Notes under the pieces: model-generated
The model's input: only the letters and a program-made list of their open reading frames with translations
Told to the model about the DNA's origin: nothing
Databases searched by the model: none
Position numbers and translations under genes: made by a program
Shown here: positions 1-8,134 of the stretch, piece after piece
Layout: each line of letters opens with the position of its first letter
Position numbering within the stretch: position 1 is the stretch's first letter
NCBI GenBank assembly: GCA_001570385.1
Contig: BBYL01000039.1
Coordinates: 1-64,000 of the forward strand
DNA: 64,000 bases
Source of the DNA: Microtetraspora glauca
GTDB lineage: Bacteria; Actinomycetota; Actinomycetes; Streptosporangiales; Streptosporangiaceae
Direction of reading: 5' to 3'

Positions 1-256
1 GTGCCCGGCCGCCCTTGTACTTGGGATACAGCGAGTCGAAGCCATCGGTATTGAAGTTATGGATCACGTCCCGGACCCGGTCTTCGCTGGTGAACGCCAC
101 CTGCGCGATCTTCGCGACAGGCATGCCCTGGGCCGACAGCAGCACCATCTGCGCCCGCCGCCAGGTCACCACCGACCCACTGCCGCGCCGTACGATCCGC
201 AGCAGCCGGTTGCCTTCATCGTCATCGATCTCACGTACGCGAACCCGTTCAGCCAC
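1..256 (-). CDS. IS630-type transposase, N-terminal part (runs off window start)
   Basis: Reading leftward from a GTG at 256, the frame encodes VRVREIDDDEGNRLLRIVRR and then a helix-turn-helix stretch (WRRAQMVLLSAQGMPVAKIA followed by VAFTSEDRVRDVIHNFN). That opening is typical of IS630-family DDE transposases, where the N-terminal part binds the element ends. Only about 85 residues are in the window, so whether the gene is complete cannot be judged. The start was chosen because the similarity begins right after it. Confidence 0.75.
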   Translation of the reverse strand, partial: MAERVRVREIDDDEGNRLLRIVRRGSGSVVTWRRAQMVLLSAQGMPVAKIAQVAFTSEDRVRDVIHNFNTDGFDSLYPKYKGGRA

Positions 257-348
257 ACGCAGAGTGTGAAGCGATCACGCCGACCGTGGTGGGACCTTGA
301 TCGGCGTGTCACCACGAAACAGGGCAAACCCAGGCTGATGCGGCACTA

Positions 349-732
349 GTCATCGCGGTGATGATCACAGCTGCCTCGGTCTACGACAACACCGTCGGCA
401 TGGCGCTGCTGGACCGCGTGGCCGCCCAGAGCGGCACCGTCCAGACAGCGCTGGTCGATCAGGGCTTCAAGCACACCGTCGTCACCCACGGCGCCGGCCA
501 ACGGCATCGACGTGCAGATCGTCGATCGTAACCCGGCGAGCAGGGGTTCGTCCCCCAGCCCAAGCGGTGGGTGGTCGAGCAGACCTACGGCACTCTGGCC
601 TGGCACCGCCGCCTGGTCCGCGACTACGAGCACGCCCCCGCCAGCTCCGAGGCTCGCGTGTACTGGGCAATGACCGACGTCATGAGCCGCCGGCTGACCG
701 GCACCTCCACCCCGACCTGGCGCGACACATGA
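349..732 (+). pseudogene. IS5-like DDE transposase, C-terminal remnant
   Basis: Three joined frames give the end of a DDE_Tnp_1-type transposase: MITAASVYDNTVGMALLDR, then (after a frame change near 500) IDVQIVDRNP, then (after another near 540) GFVPQPKRWVVEQTYGTLAW and HRRLVRDYEHAP up to a TGA at 730-732. The N-terminal two thirds and the first catalytic Asp are missing. With two frame breaks and no start it is a dead fragment. The stop overlaps the next start as ATGA. Confidence 0.7.
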
Positions 733-1140
733 CCGGCCAGGATCCGGGCCAGTGGCTGCTGGCGCGGATCGACGCCCGCGAAGCGATCGAACAGATCCGC
801 GCCCAGATCGACGAGTTGGCCGCCCAGCTCAGCGATCTCGACCAAGCCGTCGAGCACCTGCGGATCACCCGTAAGACGCTTCACACACTTGCCGCCAAAC
901 CCGCCCCAGCACCCCAGACCCCGCCCCCTGCACTTCCAGATCACCCGCTCTACCAGCAGATTCTCACGCAGTTCAGCGAGCCCCCACGAGCCCATGCGGG
1001 CTCGTGACCTCCGCCTGGGTCTCGATCTGCCCCTCACGCGGACGGCCATCGAGAACATTCGCTCCAAGCTCAAGCGCCTGGTCGGCAAGGGCATTCTGGT
1101 GGAGACCGAGCCAGGCTTGTTCACTCAGCCTCGCCCGTAG
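729..1140 (+). pseudogene. small IS-associated coiled-coil/winged-helix protein, frameshifted
   Basis: An ATG at 729 opens a 92-residue frame (729-1007) rich in Glu/Gln/Leu heptads (AIEQIRAQIDELAAQLSDLD), probably a coiled coil. The natural C-terminus continues in another frame from about 994 to 1140: RARDLRLGLDLPLTRTAIEN, then RSKLKRLVGKGILVETEPGL, which looks like a small winged-helix tail. Proteins of this form often lie next to actinobacterial IS transposases; their role is unknown. The frame break near 990 suggests inactivity. Two short overlapping genes remain possible. Confidence 0.5.
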
Positions 1141-1200
1141 CCCGGTTCCGACTCCTCGACCAGCCCGCCTATCCCAACTCCAACGACGAAGGGGGCATCA

Positions 1201-1257
1201 CCTCGCGTATCGCCCTCTGAGACCATGTGGACGAGTTTTGAAGCGATACACGCGAGG
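1201..1257. repeat. imperfect inverted repeat after the IS remnants
   Basis: CCTCGCGTATCGC (1201-1213) is matched in reverse by GCGATACACGCGAGG (1243-1257), the only difference being a two-base insertion in one arm. It lies between the IS-derived genes and the TetR gene and could be an element end or a stem-loop terminator. No matching partner end was found upstream. Confidence 0.4.
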
Positions 1258-1304
1258 CCAACATGCGGCTCAGCGCACGATCAGTTCGCAGCTGACGCTT
1301 TCTT

Positions 1305-1316
1305 GATCGCTCGATC
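1305..1316. promoter_or_regulatory. candidate operator ahead of the TetR gene
   Basis: GATCG-CT-CGATC is a perfect 5+5 palindrome 22 bp before the TetR start codon, with TATGTT at 1321 and a GGTGGAG ribosome site at 1329-1335. Autorepression of TetR-family genes through such sites is common; assignment here rests on position and symmetry only. Confidence 0.35.
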
Positions 1317-1337
1317 CAGATATGTTACGGTGGAGCC

Positions 1338-1916
1338 ATGGCAAGGACCCGGGAATTCGACACCGAGGCAGCGGTGAGCCGCGCCATGGAGCTGTTCTGG
1401 ACGCGCGGCTACGAGGCGACCTCGGTACGCGATCTGACCCAGCATCTGGGGATCGGACAGGGATCCTTGTACGCGGCATTCGGCGACAAGGACGGCCTGT
1501 ACCAGGCCGCATTGGAGCACTACCGCACCACTCTCGCGGCAGCCGCCCTGCGCGACCTGGAGGAGGGGGCGGATGCCCGCTCGGCGATCCGTACGCTGCT
1601 GACGGAACGGATCCGCATCGCCGTCGGGCAGGACGGCCGGGGCTGCCTGGCGGTCAACGCCGCCTGCGAGCGCCTGCCGGAGGACCCGTCGATCCGGCGC
1701 ATCGTACGGGACATGCAGGATGCCAGCCGGGATGCGCTCACCGAGGTACTGCGGATCGCGGTGGAACAGGGTGAGATTGCGGCGCGGCACGACCCGCACA
1801 CTCTCGCCGCCTTCCTCGTCACCTTCCTCAACGGACTGCTGGTCTCCTCGAAGGTCACGCCGGACCGCCACGCCCTCGAACCCCTCGTGGAGGTCGCGCT
1901 GGCCGCCCTCGGTTGA
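1338..1916 (+). CDS. TetR/AcrR-family transcriptional regulator
   Basis: 192 residues. The N-terminal 50 residues form the TetR helix-turn-helix (TEAAVSRAMELFWTRGYEAT, then SVRDLTQHLGIGQGSLYAAF and GDKDGLY), the pattern that binds palindromic operators. The helical C-terminal half, with an RGCLAVNAACE stretch like other AcrR-type regulators, should bind the inducer and dimerise. The ATG follows GGTGGAG. The downstream genes on the same strand, an unknown frameshifted gene and an epoxide-hydrolase-like enzyme, are its likely targets, but this is inferred from position. Confidence 0.88.
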   Translation: MARTREFDTEAAVSRAMELFWTRGYEATSVRDLTQHLGIGQGSLYAAFGDKDGLYQAALEHYRTTLAAAALRDLEEGADARSAIRTLLTERIRIAVGQDGRGCLAVNAACERLPEDPSIRRIVRDMQDASRDALTEVLRIAVEQGEIAARHDPHTLAAFLVTFLNGLLVSSKVTPDRHALEPLVEVALAALG

Positions 1917-2023
1917 CTTTCTACGCTTGCAAACTGTATCGACTGATCCAGAAAAGGCGCCAAACCCGCAGACACGGGACCCGGCGACCCCGTCAACGCC
2001 TCATCGGCAACCCCGGAGGACCC

Positions 2024-3207
2024 ATGACCCCCGCTGCCTCCCCGAGTGCGCCCGCTCTCGGCGGCAGCCGCTGGAACACCTTCCCCGCGGCCGGCACCGT
2101 CCTGACCGCCCACGATTTCTTCACCGCCACCGAGCCGCTACTGCAGGGCATCATCGATGACAACGCCCTCACCAGCGCCGACAGCAAGGTGCTGGAGGAC
2201 CAGATCCGCGCCACACTCGCTCTCGGTACCCGGGAGACCTCCCTGCCGCTGGCCATCGGCCCGGACAGCGCCTCGGCAGCACGTGAACTGGGCGCGCAGG
2301 CCGAGACGATCGGCCGGGAGCTGGCCTCCTGGGCTACCTCGGCCCTGGAGAGGCTGCTCATCAGCCGGATACCGCTGCCCGCCGGACCGCTGGTCATCCG
2401 CAGCCACTGCTACGGCCACCTGCTCACCCCTCCCGCGGCCGACCTGTTCCGCGGTCGGCGCGGCGGGCCTGTCACGATGCAGCTCTACAACGAGTGGCTG
2501 CACCAGATCGTCCTGCTGCGCGACGCCCTGGTGCCCTTCACCAACTGGCAGGACGTTCCTCTCCTGATCACCCCGTCCGGGCTGCGGCATACCGAACCGG
2601 CCCGCGACGCGTTCCTCACCGAACTCCTGGTCCGCCAGATCCGGCACACCAGCATCGTGGCCTTCGCCCGCCATGTCGTCACCGGCACCTCCGGCCCGGC
2701 CGGCTATGGCTTTGAGGCGGACGGCGGCACCGCCCTGCCCGCCGTCCTCGACCAGCCGCCCCTGACCGCTCCCCGGCACCTGCTGACCTGGCGTCCCGAC
2801 CCGGCCGCCGACGAGACCGTCACTTATGTCGCCGAGTTGCGCGACTACTACGCCGCACCTCGCACCCTCGTCGAGCACCTACCGCCGCCACCACGACACC
2901 GGGGCCGCTCACCGCCCGCGCCGTCCCCGGGCCGGTCGCAGACGGGGCCCACACCGCCGCCATCGAGATCACCCACGAAAGCACCACCGCCCACGTCGAC
3001 CTCGGCCAGGCCCTGCGCGGCCACCGCTTCGCCCACCGACCGGACCCCACCGCAGGCGACACACACTCCGATGCCGCGCCCCGCACCGCATCTGTGTGTC
3101 CCGCTTCCCGGACAACCTCGGGAGGCACCGGACCGAGCCGCCTGGTGACACTCGTCGACCCTCCGCAAAGCCCCCTGACACCCGCATCGCAAAGTGCAAA
3201 CAGATAG
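2024..3207 (+). pseudogene. unknown protein, apparently frameshifted
   Basis: An ATG at 2024 behind GGAGGA opens a frame with normal codon use through about 2878 (SALERLLISRIPLPAGPLVI, later DVPLLITPSGLRHTEPARDA). It then turns into Pro/Arg-rich nonsense. The frame reading AAIEITHESTTAHVDLGQAL then RGHRFAHRPD takes over and ends at a TAG at 3205-3207, so one indel near 2870-2880 has probably split a gene of about 390 residues. I recognise no family, signal peptide or membrane segment. It sits 14 bp before the hydrolase and is likely co-transcribed. A sequencing error cannot be excluded. Confidence 0.55.
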
Positions 3208-3221
3208 GTTGGAGAAACACG

Positions 3222-4100
3222 ATGTTCGATCATGACGGAACGCCCATCCGCACGGGCCGAGCCGCCGTCAACGGAACGAGCCTGCACTACCGCACAGCCG
3301 GGTCCGGCCCCGCGGTGGTACTCCTGCACGGCGTACCCAAGACCAGCTATCACTGGCGCCACCTCGTCCCGAAGCTGACGCCCCACTACACCGTCGTCGT
3401 GCCGGACCTCCGCGGTCTCGGCGACTCCGCCCGCCCATCGGACGGCTACGACTCAGCGACGATGAGCGACGACATCGCCGAACTGATGACCCACCTCGGA
3501 CACGAGACATACGCCGTGGCGGGCGAAGACTGGGGAGCGGTGATCGGCTACCAGCTCGCCGCCCGCCACCGCGACTACGTCACCGCTCTCGTGTTCGCTG
3601 AGGCCCTGTTCCCCGGATTCGGCTTCGAGGACCACACCGCACTCACGCCCGAGAACGTCTCCAGCGGCATGCACCTGTGGCACCTGGGCTTCTACTTCCA
3701 GCCCGACGTGCCGGAGATGCTGATCAGCGGGCACGAGCGCGAGCTGATCACCTACATGATCAAGTTGGAGCGTAGCCACCCCGACACCGCCACCCCCGAC
3801 GCGGTCGACGAATACGTGCGCTGCTACTCCATGCCCGGCGGCATCCGTGCGATGCTCTCGATCTACCGGGCGATGCTCGTTGACGCCGAACAGAACCGGC
3901 AGGCCGCACAGAAGAAACTGGACATCCCGGTCCTGGCGCTCGGCGGATCCGCGTTCATCGGCGATCGTAACGAGTCCCAGATGCGGCTCATGGCCCATGA
4001 CGTCACCGGACACGTCTTCGACGCCGGCCACGACCTGGCGGAGGAAGTACCCGACGAGATGGCCGACGTCGTCCTTCCGTTCCTGGCCGCGCATCTGTAA
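3222..4100 (+). CDS. alpha/beta hydrolase, epoxide-hydrolase-like
   Basis: 292 residues. The HGVP oxyanion-loop motif (LLHGVPKTSYHWRHL), the nucleophile elbow GEDWGAVIG with Asp as nucleophile, and the late GHDLAEE histidine fit the epoxide hydrolase/haloalkane dehalogenase branch of the alpha/beta hydrolase fold. Such enzymes attack the substrate through Asp and hydrolyse the ester intermediate. No signal peptide is seen, so it is cytoplasmic. The ATG at 3222 is preceded by GGAG at 3211 and starts where similarity starts; the longer open frame upstream is Arg/Pro-rich nonsense. The substrate is unknown. The TetR gene two genes upstream is a likely regulator. Confidence 0.88.
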   Translation: MFDHDGTPIRTGRAAVNGTSLHYRTAGSGPAVVLLHGVPKTSYHWRHLVPKLTPHYTVVVPDLRGLGDSARPSDGYDSATMSDDIAELMTHLGHETYAVAGEDWGAVIGYQLAARHRDYVTALVFAEALFPGFGFEDHTALTPENVSSGMHLWHLGFYFQPDVPEMLISGHERELITYMIKLERSHPDTATPDAVDEYVRCYSMPGGIRAMLSIYRAMLVDAEQNRQAAQKKLDIPVLALGGSAFIGDRNESQMRLMAHDVTGHVFDAGHDLAEEVPDEMADVVLPFLAAHL

Positions 4101-4287
4101 CCGCACCGGGCCGCCGAGCTGAAGCGGCCTGCACGCCGTGGGGCCTCGTGGCTGAGCGGACCTGCCCGGTCCCGCGCTGCCAGGAGGCCCCGTGGCTCCC
4201 GACGACTCTCCGGTCGATGTGCGCCCGGCGGTCCTCATGAGTCGAAGTCGATCATCATTCTCACCTTGTGAATCTGGGAATATCGCC

Positions 4288-4383
4288 ATGAAACATCGTC
4301 CCGCGCTGATCACCGCTGTGCTCTTCTGCGCGACGTTCACGGCAGGAGTGGCCGAATACATCCTGTCCGGGCAGCTTGACCTC
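4288..4383 (+). pseudogene. MFS exporter, 5' fragment cut by an IS21-type element
   Basis: ATG 4288 starts MKHRPALITAVLFCATFTAG then VAEYILSGQLDL, the first transmembrane helix of a drug-exporter-type MFS protein. The frame stops making sense at 4384. It continues in phase at 8141 as VAQGLGVSEATTGQLVTVFS once one GACCTC copy and the 3751-bp insert are removed. The gene was therefore interrupted by transposition and is inactive. Confidence 0.85.
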
Positions 4384-4421
4384 TGGCTATGCAGGTGGAA
4401 ACGGGAGCCATATGTCGGTCG
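4384..4421 (+). repeat. left terminal inverted repeat of the IS21-type element
   Basis: Compared with the reverse complement of 8097-8134, about 31 of 38 positions match. The block GGGAGCCA-x-ATGTCGGTC is almost fully conserved, as expected of transposase binding sites at IS21 ends. Confidence 0.8.
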
Positions 4422-4471
4422 GTTTGAGAGCCACTTGCTGATCAACTGCCTTGGAGTGTTAGTGAAAACGA

Positions 4472-4502
4472 GAGCCATGCCCGTGGGGCTAGGGCATGGC
4501 TC
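4472..4502. repeat. 11-bp perfect hairpin near the left end of the element
   Basis: GAGCCATGCCC (4472-4482) and GGGCATGGCTC (4492-4502) form a perfect stem with a 9-nt loop. It sits about 90 bp inside the left end, where a structure that stops impinging transcription would make sense. It could equally be a terminator. No run of T follows. Confidence 0.55.
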
Positions 4503-4771
4503 CGGTGACGCTGTGTGAGTGTCGTCGGCGTTCACGTGGGAGTGCACCACCCGGTACACGCGAACGCGCACCAGATGCGGGACTCCACAGCGCCGAAGCC
4601 ACCCGATGGCCAGCCAGTTCCTGCCTCGCACCCTGAGAACCGCCGGCGGCTCCGGCACCCTCAGCCTGTGAGGCGCAGAGCTCCGTGGGTTCTGGCGCAC
4701 TCACTGCTCACTGGGGAGCGACAGCGCGCCGTGACGAAGGCGCCGGATCACGGGCGTCGCCAACGGAAGGG

Positions 4772-4803
4772 GCGGTGCGGCGGGCCGAGACCCCCCGCAC
4801 CGC
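4772..4803. terminator. candidate terminator of the NmrA-type gene
   Basis: GCGGTGCGG (4772-4780) pairs with CCGCACCGC (4795-4803) across a 14-nt loop, 21 bp beyond the stop codon of the leftward oxidoreductase gene. A G+C-rich stem without a U tract is usual for actinobacterial terminators. Confidence 0.5.
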
Positions 4804-4824
4804 ACCGCCTCGTGCCGTCGGCCG

Positions 4825-5682
4825 TCAGTCGGCCGGGGCCAGCTCAGCGGCGTGGTCGGCCGCCCACTGCGCGAGCGTGCGGCCCTTCCTTCCGGTCACC
4901 TGCTCGAACGTGGGCGAGACCGACGGGGGCTCCTCCGCGTACTCGGCCTGGTAGCCCAGGATGAACTCGGCGACCTCCATCGGGAGCCCGGCCTCGATGT
5001 AGGCCTGGCGGGCCTGCCCGTACGTCAGCCCCTTGAACGCGAGGGTACGGCCGAGCCCGCTGCCGATCGCCTCCGCCTGCTGCCTATGGGTGAGCGCCTC
5101 CGGGCCGGTCACCGAGTACGCCTGGCCCGCGTGACCGTCCTCCAGCAGGGCGATCGTCGCGACCTCGGCGATGTCGGCCTCGTGGATCGGCACGCCGACG
5201 CCGTCGGGGTAGGCGTTGCGGACCACGCCCTCCTTACGGATGGACTCGCCCCAGAAGTCGAGCTTGTTGACGGCGAACTCGCCGGGCCGCACGTGGGTCC
5301 AGGCCGCCCCGGACTTCTCGACAACCTGTTCCACCGCGTGCAGCTTCTCGTAAAAGCCGGCCCGCCGGGTCGTAACGCCAGAGCTGGTCAGGGACACGAT
5401 CCGGGTGACCCCGGCCGCCACGGCGCGGCTGACGAAGGCTTCCGCGAGGTCGGTCGCGTGCGCTGGATCGAAGATGCCGGGGATGAGGAACACGCCCTGT
5501 ACCCCGTCGAACGACAGGTCGCCCGGACGGTTCAGGTCACCCTGCACGACATCGACGCCGTCGGGCAGCCCGGCGGTCTCCGGGTTGCGGGTGAGCGCCC
5601 GCACGGGCCGTCCGGCCGCGACGAGCCGATCGACCACGTGCCTGCCCACGGTTCCGGTCGCTCCGGTCACGAGGATGGTCAT
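4825..5682 (-). CDS. NmrA-type NAD(P)-binding oxidoreductase (IS passenger)
   Basis: 285 residues. The N-terminus MTILVTGATGTVGRHVVDRL carries the GATGTVG dinucleotide-binding loop of the atypical SDR (NmrA/HSCARG) class. RALTRNPE at the end of the second strand suggests NADP preference. HVRPGEFAVN and the C-terminal helices match NmrA-like proteins, which act as NADPH-dependent reductases or redox sensors; the substrate here cannot be read. The ATG at 5682 follows AGAGAGG. It is transcribed leftward inside the IS21-type element, beyond istB, so it is cargo, an unusual position for a metabolic gene. Confidence 0.85.
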   Translation of the reverse strand: MTILVTGATGTVGRHVVDRLVAAGRPVRALTRNPETAGLPDGVDVVQGDLNRPGDLSFDGVQGVFLIPGIFDPAHATDLAEAFVSRAVAAGVTRIVSLTSSGVTTRRAGFYEKLHAVEQVVEKSGAAWTHVRPGEFAVNKLDFWGESIRKEGVVRNAYPDGVGVPIHEADIAEVATIALLEDGHAGQAYSVTGPEALTHRQQAEAIGSGLGRTLAFKGLTYGQARQAYIEAGLPMEVAEFILGYQAEYAEEPPSVSPTFEQVTGRKGRTLAQWAADHAAELAPAD

Positions 5683-5935
5683 CGAGATACCTCTCTCTGT
5701 GGAAACGAACGATGGGTGCGGGCCGCTGCCGAGGACAGTAGGACAGGTCCGGCAGACCTCGCACATGGAACGTTCCTACCTGGGCGTTTGCGGCCGTTCG
5801 ATCAGAGGCTCAACCGATGAGAGACACCATCTCGTCGTCGGAGCTCTGCACGGCACACCCCCCACCAACCCAAGGAATGGTGCACGTCCGGCCGTACCGG
5901 CCGGTGCGCATTCGGGTGTACGCCGACAAGTGTGG

Positions 5936-6721
5936 TCAGCTGACTTGTTCGGCTCTGGCTCGGGTCTGGGCCAGGCGGTAGGAGTCGGTGCCAGTCTCGA
6001 GGATGTTGCCGGCGAAGGTAAGGCGGTCGACGATCGCGGCGCAGAGACGTGGGTCGGTGAAGGTGCGAGTCCAGCCAGAGAAGGACTCGTTGGAGGCGAT
6101 GGCCACGCTGTTCTTCTCCTCGCGTTCGGTGAGCACCTGGAAGAGGAGTTCGGCGCCGTGCCGGTCGAGTTCCATGTATCCGAGTTCGTCGATGCAGAGC
6201 AGGTCAACGCGCCCGTAGCGGGCAACGGTCTTGGCCAGCGCCTTCTCATCGGCGGCCTCGACGAGCTCGTTCACGAGCTTCGTGGCGAGGGTGTAGCGGA
6301 CCCGGTAGCCCTTCATGGCGGCCTCTGTTCCGAGGGCGATGAGCAGGTGCGATTTGCCGGTTCCGGAGTCGCCGATGAGGCAGAGGGGTTGCCCCTTCTT
6401 GACCCATTCGCAGGTGGCGAGGGTGGATGGTGGCGGGGTCGATGTTGGGTTGGCATCGAAGTCGAAGGCGCGCAGAGACTTGTCGCGGGGGAACTGAACG
6501 GCCTTGATACGACGTTCGGAGCGACGGCGGGCGCGGTCGTCGCATTCGGCCATGAGAAGCTCGGCGAGGAAACCCAGGTAGGACATCTGATCGCGGGCGG
6601 CTGCCTCGGCCAGGTCGGGAAACTGGGCGCGAATGCTGGGCAGGCGGAGCATCCGGCAGGCCTGATCGATCGAGGCCTGGGCGGCTTGTTCGGTCATGCC
6701 GCGATGGTGAGGCGTGGTCAT
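5936..6721 (-). CDS. istB: IS21-family helper ATPase IstB
   Basis: 261 residues. It has Walker A GDSGTGKSH and Walker B DLLCIDELGY, the AAA+ signature of IstB, which loads on target DNA and stimulates the IstA transposase. Residues 20-75 (CRMLRLPSIRAQFPDLAEAA and AECDDRARRRSERR) form the usual IstB N-terminal helical domain. Its ATG at 6719-6721 overlaps the istA stop by 4 bp (ATGA), the normal translational coupling. It appears intact although its partner is broken. A second Met eight codons in (MTEQAAQ) is an alternative start. Confidence 0.92.
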   Translation of the reverse strand: MTTPHHRGMTEQAAQASIDQACRMLRLPSIRAQFPDLAEAAARDQMSYLGFLAELLMAECDDRARRRSERRIKAVQFPRDKSLRAFDFDANPTSTPPPSTLATCEWVKKGQPLCLIGDSGTGKSHLLIALGTEAAMKGYRVRYTLATKLVNELVEAADEKALAKTVARYGRVDLLCIDELGYMELDRHGAELLFQVLTEREEKNSVAIASNESFSGWTRTFTDPRLCAAIVDRLTFAGNILETGTDSYRLAQTRARAEQVS

Positions 6722-7988
6722 GGGGTTCCTCCCTGGGCAGGACGCTCGCCGGCCGGTCGAGCGCGTTTGAGCAGCTGGTCATAGACCGCCACCGAGGGCG
6801 GCGGCCTGGTGTCGCGGGGAAGCTGGGCCAGGCGCCGTTCGGTTAGGAACGTGACCGTCGCGTCGGTGCTGGCGTCTTCGGCGGCGGTTGGAGGAGATGG
6901 CTCCTGGTCTTCCTCAGCCGCTTTGCGCGCCTCCAGCGCGACCGCGTAGGCGGTGAGAGCTCCGGCCCGTAGAGCCGCAGCCAGGCCAGTGACCAGGTGC
7001 TCGGTCGACCGGTGGCGGGCCAGCAGCAGCACCTCGATCAGCGCGCGTGTTCCGTCGCGGTCGCCGTGGGCCTTGCAGGCCGCAGCCCACCACGCGTCAT
7101 GAACCGGAGTGAACTTGCCCGCGGCTTTGGCCTGTTCCAGCGCGGTCGCGCCTGGGAGCGCGCCGGGTTTGCGGATCAAGACCTCCAGATAGTGATCCAG
7201 CTTCAGATGGCAGCCCGCCTTGGCGAACAGCCGCTCATGCCGTGCGACGATCTGCTGCCCGTCATAGACGATCAGTTCCGAGGCGTGCAGCATCACCCGC
7301 AACTGCCGGCCGATGAGCCGAGCCGTAACCGAATATCGGTTCGTCCGGACCGTGATCTGGCTGTAGCGATCAACTCGAACCGGCAACAGCAGGCCGGTCT
7401 CGAACGCCTCCAGCGGAACCGGCCGCAGCAGTGGCCGCTCGATCGCGAAGTACTCGCCAACCGTCCTGGCCCGCGCCCCGATCCGCCGCCCCTCGTCCTC
7501 AAGGTCCCAGCGCTCGATCATCTCGTTCAGCTCGTCCAGCGAAGCAACCTCCGGAACCGGGACCAGGTGGTTGCGGCGAAACCAGCCGATGTCGCCCTCG
7601 ACCCCGCCTTTCTCGTGCGCGCCCTTGATTCCGGGCTGGCAGTAGAAGGCCTCCAGTCCGTAGTGCGAGCGGAGCGCCGTCCAGCGCTCGGACTCGGTGC
7701 GGGCGCGGGTGAATCCCAGCACTTTGGAGACCGCGGCCTTCAGATGGCTGGATGAGTTCAAGCCGTTGATCGACGAGATGCTGCGGGCCGATCTGGATGC
7801 GCCGCGCAAGCACAGCTCGCCCGCGGCGCCATCTTCTTCCTCGGCTCCGGCCACGGCTGACGCAACGCCTCAGCCACCGTGTTCCGGCTGACTCGATACT
7901 TGATCGCGATCTGCCGACCCGACAGCCCTGCACGAGAATCCCGGCGAATCGCCGCGAATACCTCCACCTTGGACTGGGGGTGTGTCAC
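6718..7988 (-). pseudogene. istA: IS21-family transposase IstA with internal deletion and inverted segment
   Basis: A GTG at 7988 starts the IstA helix-turn-helix region (LSGRQIAIKYRVSRNTVAEA then LRQPWPEPRKKMAPR). After about 55 codons the frame breaks. The next conserved piece, WLDEFKPLIDEMLRADLDAP then RKH, is encoded on the opposite strand at about 7749-7815, so roughly 70 bp has flipped. Beyond it the leftward frame resumes with LKAAVSKVLGFTRARTESER and the C-terminal half to the stop at 6718. The stretch expected between, roughly 120 residues carrying the first DDE residues, is absent, so the transposase is dead. Confidence 0.85.
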
Positions 7989-8096
7989 CAGCGTCTCCTC
8001 ACACGGAGTAACGCTTCGATACTCGCATTGCGAACCATCAGGTGGCTCTGGAATTCGCTAACACGGCTCCAGCCCCAACGGGCGCCACAGAGCCAC

Positions 8097-8134
8097 TGAC
8101 CGACATCTGGCTCCCGGATTCACCTACAGAGCCA
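8097..8134 (-). repeat. right terminal inverted repeat of the IS21-type element
   Basis: Read leftward from 8134 it starts TGGCTCTGTAGGTGAATCCG and continues GGAGCCAGATGTCGGTCAG, mirroring the left end. It is immediately followed by the second GACCTC target copy at 8135-8140. Confidence 0.8.

Larger units (their letters stand above)
4384..8134. mobile_element. IS21-family element with passenger oxidoreductase
   Basis: 3751 bp. It begins TGGCTATGCAGGTGG and ends with the complement of TGGCTCTGTAGGTGA, so it has the 5'-TG...CA-3' tips of IS21 elements. It is bounded by a perfect 6-bp duplication, GACCTC at 4378-4383 and 8135-8140. Contents: a hairpin near the left end, an NmrA-type oxidoreductase gene, istB and a damaged istA. 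Region 4504-4771 shows no convincing gene. The target is an MFS gene whose reading frame is restored by removing the insert. Because istA is internally deleted and inverted, the copy cannot move on its own. Confidence 0.85.

Noticed and set aside
2826..3221. Longer start for the epoxide-hydrolase-like gene
   Set aside because: The upstream frame is Pro/Arg/His-rich nonsense overlapping another gene, and the ATG at 3222 has a GGAG site.
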